Part shown: piece after piece, positions 24,664-33,779 of the stretch
Layout: each line of letters begins with the position of its first letter
Numbering within the stretch: position 1 is the first letter of the stretch
Assembly: GCA_001189275.1 (NCBI GenBank)
Contig: CP012158.1
Coordinates: 1,541,704 to 1,605,703, forward strand
Length of the DNA: 64,000 bases
Reading direction: 5' to 3'
DNA from: Pyrobaculum sp. WP30
Lineage (GTDB): Archaea; Thermoproteota; Thermoprotei; Thermoproteales; Thermoproteaceae
The notes under the pieces: model-generated
The model's database searches: none
What the model was told of the DNA's origin: nothing
Seen by the model: only the letters and a program-made list of their open reading frames with translations
Position numbers and translations under genes: made by a program

Positions 24664-25082
24664 TAGACTCTTCTGCCTTTGCGCCCGCTGGGCGGCCTTA
24701 TTGTGTCGTGGGGAATCGGCGTGACGTCTTCAATTCTCCCAATTACGAGGCCGGACCTCGCCAGTGCGCGTATGGCGGCTGAGGCGCCGGGGCCCGGCAC
24801 CTTCATGCCGTATCCACCTGGCCCCCTCACCTTGACGTGTACCGCGTTTATCCCCCTCGCCAGGGCCAGCTGCGCCGCTTTGTAGGCCGCCTGCATGGCG
24901 GCCCATGGAGACGGCTTGTCTTTATCGGCGCGGACCACCATGCCGCCGCTGACGCGCGCCACGGTCTCCGCCCCCGTTAAGTCGGTGATTGTAATTATGG
25001 TGTTGTTGGAGGACGAGTAGATCCACGCAATGCCCCACCTAAGCTTCTGGGGTTGTTGCTGGGTTTGCTCAGCTGACGACAT
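24663..25082 (-). CDS. rps11: 30S ribosomal protein S11
   Basis: A 139-residue S11/uS11 protein with the conserved core [20 protein letters not shown] and [15 protein letters not shown], and the C-terminal [20 protein letters not shown]. It helps form the platform of the small subunit near the mRNA exit. ATG 25082 was chosen because the TATA box (TTAAATATGG) lies about 24 bases upstream; a TTG lies just before it. Confidence 0.97.
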   Translation of the reverse strand: MSSAEQTQQQPQKLRWGIAWIYSSSNNTIITITDLTGAETVARVSGGMVVRADKDKPSPWAAMQAAYKAAQLALARGINAVHVKVRGPGGYGMKVPGPGASAAIRALARSGLVIGRIEDVTPIPHDTIRPPSGRKGRRV

Positions 25083-25106
25083 CAAGCCGCAGATTGTGGG
25101 CCATAT

Positions 25107-26204
25107 TTAATGTTTTCTCCGCTTGCCGACGTAGCGTGGGAGGGCGCCGGCCTCCTCCAGCGCGCTGACCAGCGCAACAGCCAGAGACGGCACCACGAAG
25201 TCTGTGGCGATTGTAACCTCCGGCACCAGGTCGACGACCAGCGAGGCGAGGCGGAAGACGCCGGTTGGTATCCCCTCTCGGGAGCCTATCAGCACGTTTA
25301 CGCGGTCTCGGCGGAAGAGCTGGGCCAGCTCCTCCTTTACGTGGGTTATGTAGTCGCCTTTGGGGTCCGTCACCACTATGGGCTCCCCCTCTCTGCTACG
25401 GATGTATTGATACAGCTCATACACGTAGACCGGGACCTTCCAAACCGGCCTGCCGTAGCTTCTGACTTGTATCTGGTATCTGCTCTCTATGCCCGCCTCT
25501 ACAGCCTCTAGAAACGTCCCTAGAGACTTGCTGGGCATAGGTTTGTGGAGGAGGATCGCCAGCTCCCCCACCTCGAAGGTCTGGACAGCCCTGCCGATCC
25601 TCTCGCCCATCTTACGCACAGCCTCCTCGTCGCCTTCATACACGAGCTGGCCTATGGCGACTTTTCTGAAGAACTGCAGGGGTAGCGGCTTGTCGCGCCT
25701 CAGCTTCTTGTACTCCCTGGTAGCCGGCACACATATGGCGGCCGTGTCTTGAAATATTTCTATATACAGCGGCTTCGTCGGCTCCTCTAAATCCACCTCG
25801 GCGCCGGTGGCCTCCTTCACAGCTGCGCCGACTCTCACGTTTACGTCAATGGAGGTGAAGCCGTGCCTGCCTCTCCTTGTCGTCCTAATCGCGAAGGTGT
25901 CTCCGCTCTGTATATACCGCCTCGCGACCTCCACCGCTGCCTTCTCTATCTCGGGTAGATCCGCCTTGACCGCCTCCTCAACCACCAGAACCCTATCAAC
26001 CTCGGGGATCTTCTCAGCTATCAACTCAGCGGCTTTCCACCTATCTGCCCCGATCCCCTTCACAAAGACAATGCCGAGGTAGCCCCAGGGGGCAGACACC
26101 GCCTCCGCCCCGGGGCCTAGGAGCTCCTTGATATGCGACGCCGCGACCCTCTCGAATTCTTTCCTTGTCTTAATTATCAAATCAACCCCAGACATGGAAG
26201 ACAT
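25107..26204 (-). CDS. THUMP-domain RNA-binding protein (COG1818-like)
   Basis: A 365-residue protein. The first ~170 residues match the THUMP pattern (RKEFERVAASHIKELLG...FAIRTTRRGRHGFTSIDVNVRVGAAVKEATGAEVDLEEP). The C-terminal half resembles a SPOUT-like fold with the Gly-rich LIGSREGIPTGVFRLASLVVDL and VPEVTIATDFVVPS. It probably binds or modifies rRNA or tRNA. The start at 26204 is supported by a TATA region (AAATATTTAAATATA, 26221-26235) centred 25 bases upstream, shared with the divergent gene at 26251. Confidence 0.8.
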   Translation of the reverse strand: MSSMSGVDLIIKTRKEFERVAASHIKELLGPGAEAVSAPWGYLGIVFVKGIGADRWKAAELIAEKIPEVDRVLVVEEAVKADLPEIEKAAVEVARRYIQSGDTFAIRTTRRGRHGFTSIDVNVRVGAAVKEATGAEVDLEEPTKPLYIEIFQDTAAICVPATREYKKLRRDKPLPLQFFRKVAIGQLVYEGDEEAVRKMGERIGRAVQTFEVGELAILLHKPMPSKSLGTFLEAVEAGIESRYQIQVRSYGRPVWKVPVYVYELYQYIRSREGEPIVVTDPKGDYITHVKEELAQLFRRDRVNVLIGSREGIPTGVFRLASLVVDLVPEVTIATDFVVPSLAVALVSALEEAGALPRYVGKRRKH

Positions 26205-26220
26205 GACGAGGAGTTGCTGT

Positions 26221-26235
26221 AAATATTTAAATATA
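26221..26235. promoter_or_regulatory. Shared divergent TATA element
   Basis: AAATATTTAAATATA is nearly symmetric and lies 23-25 bases from both the ATG at 26204 (reverse) and the ATG at 26251 (forward). Confidence 0.65.
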
Positions 26236-26250
26236 GACATATGTTTAGAT

Positions 26251-26700
26251 ATGGCAACGTGGAAACTAGAGGAAAACATACAGCGCGACATGGAGAAGGC
26301 GCAGGAGCACGTGGAGCTCTACGGCGGCCATGTGCTTAAGGCGCCTAATAGATACGAGCTCAGGACAGGCATAGTCATCGCGGCTAGGTTCGCAGACAAG
26401 CTGAGGCGCACAGCCTTCGCCGTCTTCGGCGGCATACTGCCTAAAGAGGAGATAGTGCGGGCCACGTCTGAGCTCAACAGAAAGATCTACGAAAAGCTTG
26501 TATCGATGGGCGTCGGCAAGCTGGACATCATACGCATAACGGTGGAGACCGCCGTGGAGGGGAACAGGCTGACGTTTAGCGAGCCCAAAATCGAGTGGTT
26601 CCTGCCATATGCCGAGGTGCAGAAAAGGCTAGAGGAATGCGAAAAAAAGATGACCGACATCCGACAGAAAATAGAGTCGTTGCTGGAGGAATTACCTTAG
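26251..26700 (+). CDS. DUF2258-type protein
   Basis: A 149-residue protein. The core YELRTGIVIAARFADKLRRT and FGGILPKEEIVRATSELNRK matches the archaeal DUF2258 family as I remember it. A C-terminal coiled-coil helix (VQKRLEECEKKMTDIRQKIE) suggests oligomerisation. It is divergent from the THUMP gene across a shared TATA region. Function unknown. Confidence 0.7.
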   Translation: MATWKLEENIQRDMEKAQEHVELYGGHVLKAPNRYELRTGIVIAARFADKLRRTAFAVFGGILPKEEIVRATSELNRKIYEKLVSMGVGKLDIIRITVETAVEGNRLTFSEPKIEWFLPYAEVQKRLEECEKKMTDIRQKIESLLEELP

Positions 26701-27165
26701 CCAATATTTAACCCCCCTCTTTTTCCCTTCTTAACCCCCTCCGCCCTCCAGCAACTCCGCGACACAGCCAATAAGGGAGAAACTGTGCATATTCAGTGGT
26801 CCAAAGACGCGCGGTTTAAAACAGCAGTTCGTATTCTGTCGACGCGACGTGGAGACGCGGCTTGAGAGGCGGTTTCTCAACCCTGCATGTGTTCGGCGTG
26901 TGGCGTGGGTTTGGGCTTCTGGTCGGCCTCCGCCGCGGAGCCGGGCGTCTTGTGTCGGGTTTGAAGAGTTTATAGGAGGCGCGCCTCGACGCGTGGACTG
27001 CTCAGCGTCGGCGGCTGACGCGTTTTCTTCGTAGCTCTCGCCGGTGGTCGTGGTTAACCTCCTTGGTCGGCTTAGAGACGCAGGCCCCCTGATAAATGCT
27101 GAGGATTTTGGCCGGTTGTTCAAGGCGTGATGTAATTTTTTTAAAACCAGTGGCTGAAATGACTT
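26701..27165. other. Gene-poor gap
   Basis: About 465 bases without a convincing gene. A 61-codon forward frame (26849-27034) is Arg/Pro-rich and looks like translation of GC-rich non-coding DNA. At the right end the TATA box ATTTTTTTAAAA (about 27136-27147) serves the ATPase gene at 27166. Confidence 0.5.
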
Positions 27166-28191
27166 GTGTTTATAATTCAGGACGCGGCGGCGAGGAGCTT
27201 CACGGTGGTTTACGGCCCGCCTGGTAGCGGTAAGACGAGCGTTGCGGCGAAGCTCGCCGACAAGGTGGCTAATAGGGTGCTGTGGATTAGCACCAGCGAG
27301 ACGCCGGGGGCCCTCAAGGGGACCTTCCTCCGGGTGGGCGCCTCGGCGGAGAAGTTCTACGTCTTTGATTTCCCCCGCTCGTTTAGGGGGAACATCGCCA
27401 AGTTCATTGCAGACCACATACACGAGTACGAGGCCTTGGTGGTGGATACGGTTAATGGGATTGCTCCGCGTGAGGAGAAACTGGAGGAGCTTGTTCACGG
27501 CTTCTTGTATCAGCTGTCTAAAGACATGCCCATAATCGCTGTGGTGGAGGGGGCTCCTAGGCAGGTTTTCTACATTGCCGATAACTTGGTCAGGGTTAGC
27601 TACAAGGAGAACGCGCTGGGCCACACGGTTAGGTACATCAAGCTTGTGAAGTCGAGGTTTGCGCCGCCTAGCGAGCGGTATCTCTTCGATTTTCTCGAGG
27701 GCGTTGGCCTTGTGTACATCTATCTGAATAAGAAGCCTATGGTGGCTAAGACGGCGCTTCCGGAGGACGCCTCGCTTCTAGGGGTTGAGGAGCTCTACAG
27801 GTCGCAGATTGTGGGGGTTTACGGCGCCGACAAGAAGAGGCTGGCGGAGAAGCTGGAGGAGCTGGCGGCGTCTCGGGAGGTTTTCTACCTCTCTCTCTTC
27901 CCGCCCACGACGCTTCCGGTGGAGCTGGACGAGGACAGGGTGAGGGTAGCGACGACTTTTCGGGACATTGTCGAAGTAATGTATAATATATACTCGGGAC
28001 GTATTAAGCCAAGGGTTTTCGCCGTGTCGGGATTGAGGGACTTGGAGAGGCTTTTGGGAAACGACGTGGTTGACTACGTCAACGCCGTGGCGAGCGTGGC
28101 CAGGTTTGTGGACTACGTGATGGACTTGGAGCTAGACGGCGGCGGGGGCTGGGTCACCGAGACTTTCCTCGACGCGAAGATACGGGTCTAA
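27166..28191 (+). CDS. RecA/KaiC-like P-loop ATPase
   Basis: A 341-residue protein with Walker A GPPGSGKTS (residues ~18-26), a sensor-like strand VLWISTSETPG, and Walker B EALVVDTVNG. The core resembles KaiC/RadB-type RecA ATPases. The C-terminal half (about 190-341) is mixed alpha/beta and not recognised. GTG 27166 lies 25 bases after a TATA box. Bases 27208-27308, which encode the Walker A region, are present again as an exact inverted copy at 33677-33777. Function unknown; DNA repair or signalling is possible. Confidence 0.82.
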   Translation: MFIIQDAAARSFTVVYGPPGSGKTSVAAKLADKVANRVLWISTSETPGALKGTFLRVGASAEKFYVFDFPRSFRGNIAKFIADHIHEYEALVVDTVNGIAPREEKLEELVHGFLYQLSKDMPIIAVVEGAPRQVFYIADNLVRVSYKENALGHTVRYIKLVKSRFAPPSERYLFDFLEGVGLVYIYLNKKPMVAKTALPEDASLLGVEELYRSQIVGVYGADKKRLAEKLEELAASREVFYLSLFPPTTLPVELDEDRVRVATTFRDIVEVMYNIYSGRIKPRVFAVSGLRDLERLLGNDVVDYVNAVASVARFVDYVMDLELDGGGGWVTETFLDAKIRV

Positions 28192-28314
28192 AAAACTCCG
28201 AGTGACGCAATTACGAACCGTTTCTTAGGCTTCTCCATGTCATCTGGGGACCCGCCGTATATATCCGCCGTGTTTACAGGTTAGTATCATTTAAATAATG
28301 TAGATAGTTGAGGC

Positions 28315-29070
28315 GTGCTCGGCGTTTTGGAGGCGGTGGCGGCGCGGGTCTCGCAGTTCCTCATGTCCAGCTTCAGGTCGGGTAGCGGCACATCTATTGT
28401 GGCGACGAAGGAAGACGACGTGACTAGGGAGGTGGACATAGCCGCCGAAGAGATGGCGTACCACATGTTGAGAGAGGGCTTCAAGGAGGGCGGGGTTCTC
28501 TACGCCGAGGAGAGGGGGGTCTACCGGTGGGGAGACGAGCGGTATATATTCGTCCTCGACCCGCTAGACGGGTCTCTCAACTACGCGGCGGGGGTCCCCC
28601 TCTTCTCGGTATCGCTGGCGGCGGGGAGGTATAAAGAGGGCACTCTTTCAGACTTGGAATACGCCGTAGTCGCGGTGCCGCCTACCGGCGACGTATACAC
28701 GGCGGGTCCCCAGCTGGGTGCCAGGGTAAACGGAAAGCCTGTGAGGAGGATCCCAAGGAGCAACATAGTCTTCGTGGCGGTCAGCAACAGCTTCCCAGAG
28801 AAGACCTGCGAAGTCGTGAGGAGGCTGGGACTGCGGGGGCGGAGCCTGGGCACCTCCGCGCTTGAGCTGGTCTTCGCCGCGGAGGGCGTCGCGAGGGGCT
28901 TCGTGGATCTCAGAGGCAAGCTTCGCCTCCTCGACGTGGCCGGGGCGTTGACCTTCGGGAAATACGTCACAGGCTTTAGATACGTCATTTACGGCGACAC
29001 GCGCCCAGACTCCCGCATCTCCATAATCGCGGGAGACGAGGAGTTCATTAACGCCGCAACAGCCCTTTGA
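28315..29070 (+). CDS. Inositol monophosphatase-family phosphatase
   Basis: A 251-residue IMPase/FBPase superfamily enzyme. Metal-binding motifs: DDVTREVDIAAE, DPLDGSLNYAAG, and a C-terminal LLDVAGALTF in place of the usual WDxAAG. It may act on myo-inositol-1-phosphate (a precursor of archaeal lipid or solute inositol) or on fructose bisphosphate. GTG 28315 lies ~22 bases after CATTTAAATAA. Its last 18 bases are the left copy of a 30-bp repeat that flanks the PaREP2 island. Confidence 0.9.
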   Translation: MLGVLEAVAARVSQFLMSSFRSGSGTSIVATKEDDVTREVDIAAEEMAYHMLREGFKEGGVLYAEERGVYRWGDERYIFVLDPLDGSLNYAAGVPLFSVSLAAGRYKEGTLSDLEYAVVAVPPTGDVYTAGPQLGARVNGKPVRRIPRSNIVFVAVSNSFPEKTCEVVRRLGLRGRSLGTSALELVFAAEGVARGFVDLRGKLRLLDVAGALTFGKYVTGFRYVIYGDTRPDSRISIIAGDEEFINAATAL

Positions 29071-29082
29071 CGGGCGGGTCAA
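29053..29082. repeat. 30-bp direct repeat, left copy
   Basis: Thirty bases starting GCCGCAACAGCCC and ending GCGGGTCAA are identical to 33782-33811. This copy covers the end of the IMPase gene and the truncated end of a PaREP2a gene. The two copies bracket about 4.7 kb. Confidence 0.9.
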
Positions 29083-29477
29083 CCCTTGGGGCGGTACACC
29101 CCCCTCATCTCCCCCTCGTATGTCTCGTATCTGCTGAACTCCAGCTCCAGCCTTGCCTCCCTCATGGCGCCGTCCCGCGCGCAGAAAGCCTTAGGTGGGT
29201 TTAGCGAGAGACACGCCTCCGATCCGTCCACCGCCACATACACCTCCACCATGTAGGGGTGGAGAACGCCCACCGGCCTCTGCCTCACCACATCAACCAT
29301 CCACGGAAATCTACGCATAACCTTGGCGATTTCGATCAACCTCTCCCTAAGGTCAAACCACTTCCTAACCCACTCCACGCCGAAGGCTTGTAGCTCTGGC
29401 CACTCCCGCAGAAGCTCCTCCACGGGGTCGCTCCTAACGACCAAAGCAAGCTCAGGTGGCTCCCTCATCCTCTTCAC
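29079..29477 (-). CDS. PaREP2a-like protein, C-terminally truncated
   Basis: A 132-residue member of the PaREP2a-like family (MREPPELALVVRSDPVEELL, WVRKWFDLRERLIEIAKVMR, RFPWMVDVVRQRPVGVLHPY, YVAVDGSEACLSLNPPKAFC, MRGVYRPKG). It ends exactly where the 30-bp repeat begins, and lacks the last ~15 residues (LLAYATAAREYV...). Compared with the 220-residue copy at 53.3 kb the N-terminal ~75 residues are also missing. Whether it is still functional is doubtful. Confidence 0.7.
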   Translation of the reverse strand: MKRMREPPELALVVRSDPVEELLREWPELQAFGVEWVRKWFDLRERLIEIAKVMRRFPWMVDVVRQRPVGVLHPYMVEVYVAVDGSEACLSLNPPKAFCARDGAMREARLELEFSRYETYEGEMRGVYRPKG

Positions 29478-29544
29478 CTCGTCTCTCTTCTAATTTCCTC
29501 AGCCTTTTTTCTTTGGCGCAGTTGTTTTTAAACCGGCGCATGAG

Positions 29545-32500
29545 GTGTGGCGTAGACACAGAGAAACCGCCTCAGCCGGCCTCTCGGCGGCGTTGTATTC
29601 AGTGTACAGCGGCCTCTATTCGGAGGCCGTTGTTTCTTCTGTCGCCTCTGCCGTCGCCCTCGCGGAGGTTGGACGGTTTAGGGAGGCGGTGCAGTACGTG
29701 CAGAAGGCGGCTAAAGCGCTGTATGAGGCGGCGAAGGATGTATTCGAACATGTCAAGATAACTGTCCAGCGCCTCGTGGAGCTGTTTGTGGAGGCGGTGG
29801 CGAGGGTGTTGGCTTGGGTGGATGAGCACAAGGCCTATCTCTTCTTGATGGCCGCCGTCGCGGCTGGGGTGGTTGCGCTGAACATTGTGTTGGACATGTG
29901 GGGTTTGATTGAGCATGGTAAGCTGGCGCATGCGGCGTCTCTGACGCCGTTTATACCCGCCGGCGTCAAGGAGTACTCTAGGGAGGAGGCGTTTAAGGTT
30001 TTGAGGGAGGCTCCCGATCCCTACGAGAGGTTTAAGGAAATAGCCAAGGCGGCTAACGCCGGGAGGGTGAAGCTGGCGGAGCCTTGGGAGTCGCTGAGGG
30101 TGTTGATTATGCCGAAGCCGTCTGAGGAGAAAAGGCTTATGATGGGCAAGACGTATAGAGAGCTAGACGAGGGGAAGAAGAAGGCCCTCTTCTACGCAAC
30201 TCTCGCGCTGGAGGAGGCCTTCGGCGTCTACAGGTCTGTCTTAAGAAAATACGCGGAAGAGCGTGGGAAGGCGGTGCAGAGGGTGAAGGTGGGCGAGGAG
30301 CCGTTTAAGAATGTTGTGTACGTAGCGGACCTCGGACAGATAAAACAACTGGTCGAGGAAGAGGAGGCGGCCTTTGAAGACGCCTTGAGTACTCTCAGGA
30401 AGAGGCTGAACGAATACGCAGTCAGATACGGCCTGGGAGACCTCCTAAACGTCGAGGAGGGTAAGGCGAGGGAACTGGCGGAGGCGAAACAGGCGGAGCT
30501 CTCCGAGCTTAACGATGTGAACTTCAGCACGAAGGTCTTGGCGGCTTTAATGGCGTATAGGGAGTATGCGTTGGGCAGACGTGGTGCGTTCGGCAAGGCG
30601 GCTTGGCATTGGCTTGAGGTTGGCGGGTCTGCCCGACTCCTCTACCACACGCCAAAGACGGCATACAACAAGGCCGTGAGGGCTGAGGCAGAGAGACCCG
30701 CGGCTGTGGAGGAGATGGTGGCGGAGGGCCGCCGCCGTCTCTTCCTAAAGCCAAGCGCCGACCACTACAGCCGCTTTGTCGAGGAGCTCACAAAAAGCGG
30801 CAAACTGGCGTTGATGCTTGAGAAGGAGACCAAGTCGTCTCACGTGTTTAGGCTATTCAAGCTTGAGGAGGGCGGCGGGCTCAAGGAGCTGGGCGTAAAA
30901 CTGAGGATTTCAAGGGTGGGGGAGAGTATAACCTATGCCTTGATCTTCGATGTGGAGAGGTGGCGAGGGTTCTTTGGGCAGGAGCTTGAGGCGGGGATGA
31001 AGGCGGCGGAGGAAGTTAAGGGGCGTCTGCCTGTGGAGGACCTCTTCTCCTACATGGCGGGCTGGGTTAACTCAGACGTGACGATAACCAGAATGGGGAG
31101 GAAGAGGGTGTTGCAGATTACTACTTCCCACTTGTGGCAGTTGGCTGAGACTCAAGCCCTCTTCGACTGGTCCTACGTCACAGTGCCCGGCGTGAGTTTA
31201 ACTCTTGAGGGGCCGAAGCCGCGGTTCCACGCCCGCGCCTCTCTCGAGAAGCTCGACAAGGCGATCAGAAGAAGCGCGGTGGGCGGGTGGCTTAAGATGC
31301 TGGGCGTTGAGGCGGGGAGCTGGGAGGGGCTGAGGCGGTGGGTTGTGGAGAACTGGGACGTCGTGATGGACGCCGCCGTGAAGCGGCTGGGCGAGGAGGT
31401 CCGGGGCGAGCTAGAGGCGCTGAGGGACAGGCTGAACGACGACAAAATTGCGAGAGAGGCCATAGCGCCTGCCCTTCTGCTTTTGCAGGCGGAGAGGCTG
31501 GGCGTAAACGAAACAACGTTGAGATACTTCGCCGCAGTGACCTCCGGCGCAATAGACGGCGACGGATACGTGTCTGCGGCCGAGGGAAAAGTTGTCTTAA
31601 CCAGCGGCAAGCACGCCGTCGCCTTGCTCTGGGCGGCCGCCCTAGCGGCTCACGACATCAAGGCGGAAGTGATGAGAGTAGGGAGTGCGTTCCAAATCAT
31701 TGTGTCCGGCGGCAATGCAGTCAAGCTGGCGCGCCTATACTTCCTCTATGGGCCTCCTCTGCTTGAAGGGGATGAAAGAATTATCAACCACAAGCTGGCT
31801 GAAGCCGTGAAGCTAGGAGCCAAGGAACCTCTTGACATCCGCTGGGAGGGGCTGAGGAGGACTGAGGGCGGCGCCGCCGCGGATTTGACCATATCGGCGG
31901 CCGGTGTAGCCGTGAAGTACAACGTATATCTGAGCGAGAAGGTGATCGAGCTCCAATTCACCTCAACGGACCGGAGCCGCGTGGAGCTTGCGGCCCGCCT
32001 GCTGAGACTTGCGGGCGTCAGCGCAGAGGTGAAGAAGGTAGGCAGTAGAGACATGTGGTACGTCAGAGCCACTACAGACAAACTTGCGGCTGGGCGCGAA
32101 GAACTTAGAAAAGCCCTTGCCGAGATCGTCGAGACGGCGCGCAAGTCGGTGGGCGAGGAGAAGGCGAAGCGCTGGCTTGAGAAGCTGGAAAGCGGACGCG
32201 TGCTGAGGGAGGGCTGGCCGAAGTACTACGTGGGGCTTATGCGTAGCGGCGCGCTGGTGGTCAGTTTCGCCTCCACCAACCCCGACAGCATAGCACGCGA
32301 AGCACAGCGGCTTAGGGATATGGGTCTCGTGGAGGGCAAGCACTTCTCGGTGAAGATGCCGGAGGAAGGCCGCGACGGCTACGTCTCGATCTTAAAAGAG
32401 GGCTTGGCATACGCCGCCTGGCTCTCCGTATACGGCACTGAGGGGCAAAGGGACCTGGCGGCGGACTTTGTGAAGTACATACTCAGAAGGGCGGAGAAGG

Positions 32501-32982
32501 CTGGTAAAGAGGTTTACGAAAAAGTCAAAAAGATCATAGAGGAGGGGAGATCGTGGGGCTCTCTGACGCTGAAGGGCTTCGAGAAGGAGGTCGAAGTGAA
32601 CGGCAAGAAACACACGGTGAAGGTGATAGACGGGAGCGCCGAGCTTGAGGAGAGTTGGAGCGGCAAGAAGTTGCTGAGGATTAGAATAACGGCCGAGGTC
32701 GGCGACGTGAGGCGTGAGTATGAGATCGTCTTCAGCAGATACGGCAGAAACGTGGCCATGGGACGCGCCACGGCTAGGGCCGACGCCCCAGACGGCAGAG
32801 AGGAAGACGCCAAGCGGCTCGCCGCCGTAATAAAGGCCCTTACAGGCAAGGAGCCGTGGATACGCCGGAGGAGCGACGGCGCCGTAGAGCTCGTGTGCGG
32901 CGGGGGGCATCTGGACGGCTTCAGGCGCTACGCCGAGCTCGCAGACGCCATAGAGAAGTGGCTAGAGGAGACGAGCCGGTAA
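29545..32982 (+). CDS. PaREP2b-family protein with a LAGLIDADG-like motif
   Basis: A 1,145-residue protein of the PaREP2b repeat family. Near the N-terminus there is a membrane helix (LFLMAAVAAGVVALNIVLDM, about 98-118), preceded and followed by long charged helices. Residues ~660-760 hold FAAVTSGAIDGDGYVSAAEG, closely resembling the first helix-strand of LAGLIDADG homing endonucleases, followed by strands and helices spaced as in that fold. The rest is a mosaic of alpha/beta segments. GTG start at 29545 about 20 bases after TTTTTAAACC. The frame is fully open, unusual for a family described as mostly broken. A C-terminal fragment of a paralogue is at 54593. Confidence 0.75.
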   Translation: MWRRHRETASAGLSAALYSVYSGLYSEAVVSSVASAVALAEVGRFREAVQYVQKAAKALYEAAKDVFEHVKITVQRLVELFVEAVARVLAWVDEHKAYLFLMAAVAAGVVALNIVLDMWGLIEHGKLAHAASLTPFIPAGVKEYSREEAFKVLREAPDPYERFKEIAKAANAGRVKLAEPWESLRVLIMPKPSEEKRLMMGKTYRELDEGKKKALFYATLALEEAFGVYRSVLRKYAEERGKAVQRVKVGEEPFKNVVYVADLGQIKQLVEEEEAAFEDALSTLRKRLNEYAVRYGLGDLLNVEEGKARELAEAKQAELSELNDVNFSTKVLAALMAYREYALGRRGAFGKAAWHWLEVGGSARLLYHTPKTAYNKAVRAEAERPAAVEEMVAEGRRRLFLKPSADHYSRFVEELTKSGKLALMLEKETKSSHVFRLFKLEEGGGLKELGVKLRISRVGESITYALIFDVERWRGFFGQELEAGMKAAEEVKGRLPVEDLFSYMAGWVNSDVTITRMGRKRVLQITTSHLWQLAETQALFDWSYVTVPGVSLTLEGPKPRFHARASLEKLDKAIRRSAVGGWLKMLGVEAGSWEGLRRWVVENWDVVMDAAVKRLGEEVRGELEALRDRLNDDKIAREAIAPALLLLQAERLGVNETTLRYFAAVTSGAIDGDGYVSAAEGKVVLTSGKHAVALLWAAALAAHDIKAEVMRVGSAFQIIVSGGNAVKLARLYFLYGPPLLEGDERIINHKLAEAVKLGAKEPLDIRWEGLRRTEGGAAADLTISAAGVAVKYNVYLSEKVIELQFTSTDRSRVELAARLLRLAGVSAEVKKVGSRDMWYVRATTDKLAAGREELRKALAEIVETARKSVGEEKAKRWLEKLESGRVLREGWPKYYVGLMRSGALVVSFASTNPDSIAREAQRLRDMGLVEGKHFSVKMPEEGRDGYVSILKEGLAYAAWLSVYGTEGQRDLAADFVKYILRRAEKAGKEVYEKVKKIIEEGRSWGSLTLKGFEKEVEVNGKKHTVKVIDGSAELEESWSGKKLLRIRITAEVGDVRREYEIVFSRYGRNVAMGRATARADAPDGREEDAKRLAAVIKALTGKEPWIRRRSDGAVELVCGGGHLDGFRRYAELADAIEKWLEETSR

Positions 32983-33676
32983 ATTACGGGGAGTTACATA
33001 TTCACCGGCGTTTTTATGAACGTGGCAACTTTTAGAAAGAGGAGACTGCCTTTCAGCGTCTCCTCAAGAAGAATCATAGCCCTTTATCGCTATATATTTT
33101 AATTATTCCGCCACGCAGTACTATACAGCTTAGACCGGCGCCTCCACGAAAAACAAGCCTGACGTCGTCTGCCCGGACGTAGCACCCGCGAAACACCTCC
33201 ATTTCGAAGACGGCCGCCCTTTTGGCCGTGGCTGTCATACCCTCAGCTTGGCAAAGCCGTGTCCTCCGCCGGCCTACAGAAGCCGCAATTCGTAAAATCG
33301 GTACTGGCTTAATCGCCGTATACACAACGATCGCAAACCCCCTATACGCAAGCTCATGTCAAACCAGACGCGACGCCCACCGTAGAGCCAGCCCCACGAA
33401 AAACACGGCGCTACAGACGGCAAACCCACCCCCGCCGCCTACGCCCTACAAAACCGCCAACTGCGAAGAATACCGCGCTACTCCCGCCTCTCCCCTCTCT
33501 TTTGTTTTGCGAGACGCCGAAGAATGGCGCCTCGACTTTACCCAACGCCGTGTGAAATGAATGTAAAGCATAGTCTCAACCGACCGCCGAACTTACAAAA
33601 AACCAAAAAAACTTAAAAACCCACAACAACCAAACATATGAGTGATAGAATCTCAAGAATGGTCGAAACGAGCGCT
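32983..33676. other. Gene-poor gap after PaREP2b
   Basis: About 700 bases with no convincing gene. A 54-codon reverse frame (33074-33238, MTATAKRAAVFEMEVFRGCY and ending IIKIYSDKGL) might be a small protein but lacks a TATA box. A forward frame 33222-33560 is Pro/Arg-rich and unlikely. AACTTAAAAACCC near 33610 resembles a TATA box on either strand. Confidence 0.4.
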
Positions 33677-33777
33677 CCCGGCGTCTCGCTGGTGCTAATC
33701 CACAGCACCCTATTAGCCACCTTGTCGGCGAGCTTCGCCGCAACGCTCGTCTTACCGCTACCAGGCGGGCCGTAAAC
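33677..33777 (-). repeat. 101-bp exact inverted copy of part of the 27.2-kb ATPase gene
   Basis: Read on the reverse strand, these 101 bases match 27208-27308 base for base. They encode GPPGSGKTSVAAKLADKVAN of the ATPase plus flanks but are not part of a full gene here. The copy ends four bases before the right-hand 30-bp direct repeat. Confidence 0.93.
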
Positions 33778-33779
33778 AA

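Noticed and set aside
26731-27624. 297-codon reverse frame over the gap and the ATPase gene
   Set aside because: It runs antisense to the ATPase whose Walker motifs are clear, and its own sequence has no recognisable domain.
33222-33560. 112-codon forward frame after PaREP2b
   Set aside because: Pro/Arg/Thr-rich low-complexity translation with no promoter; no support as a gene.
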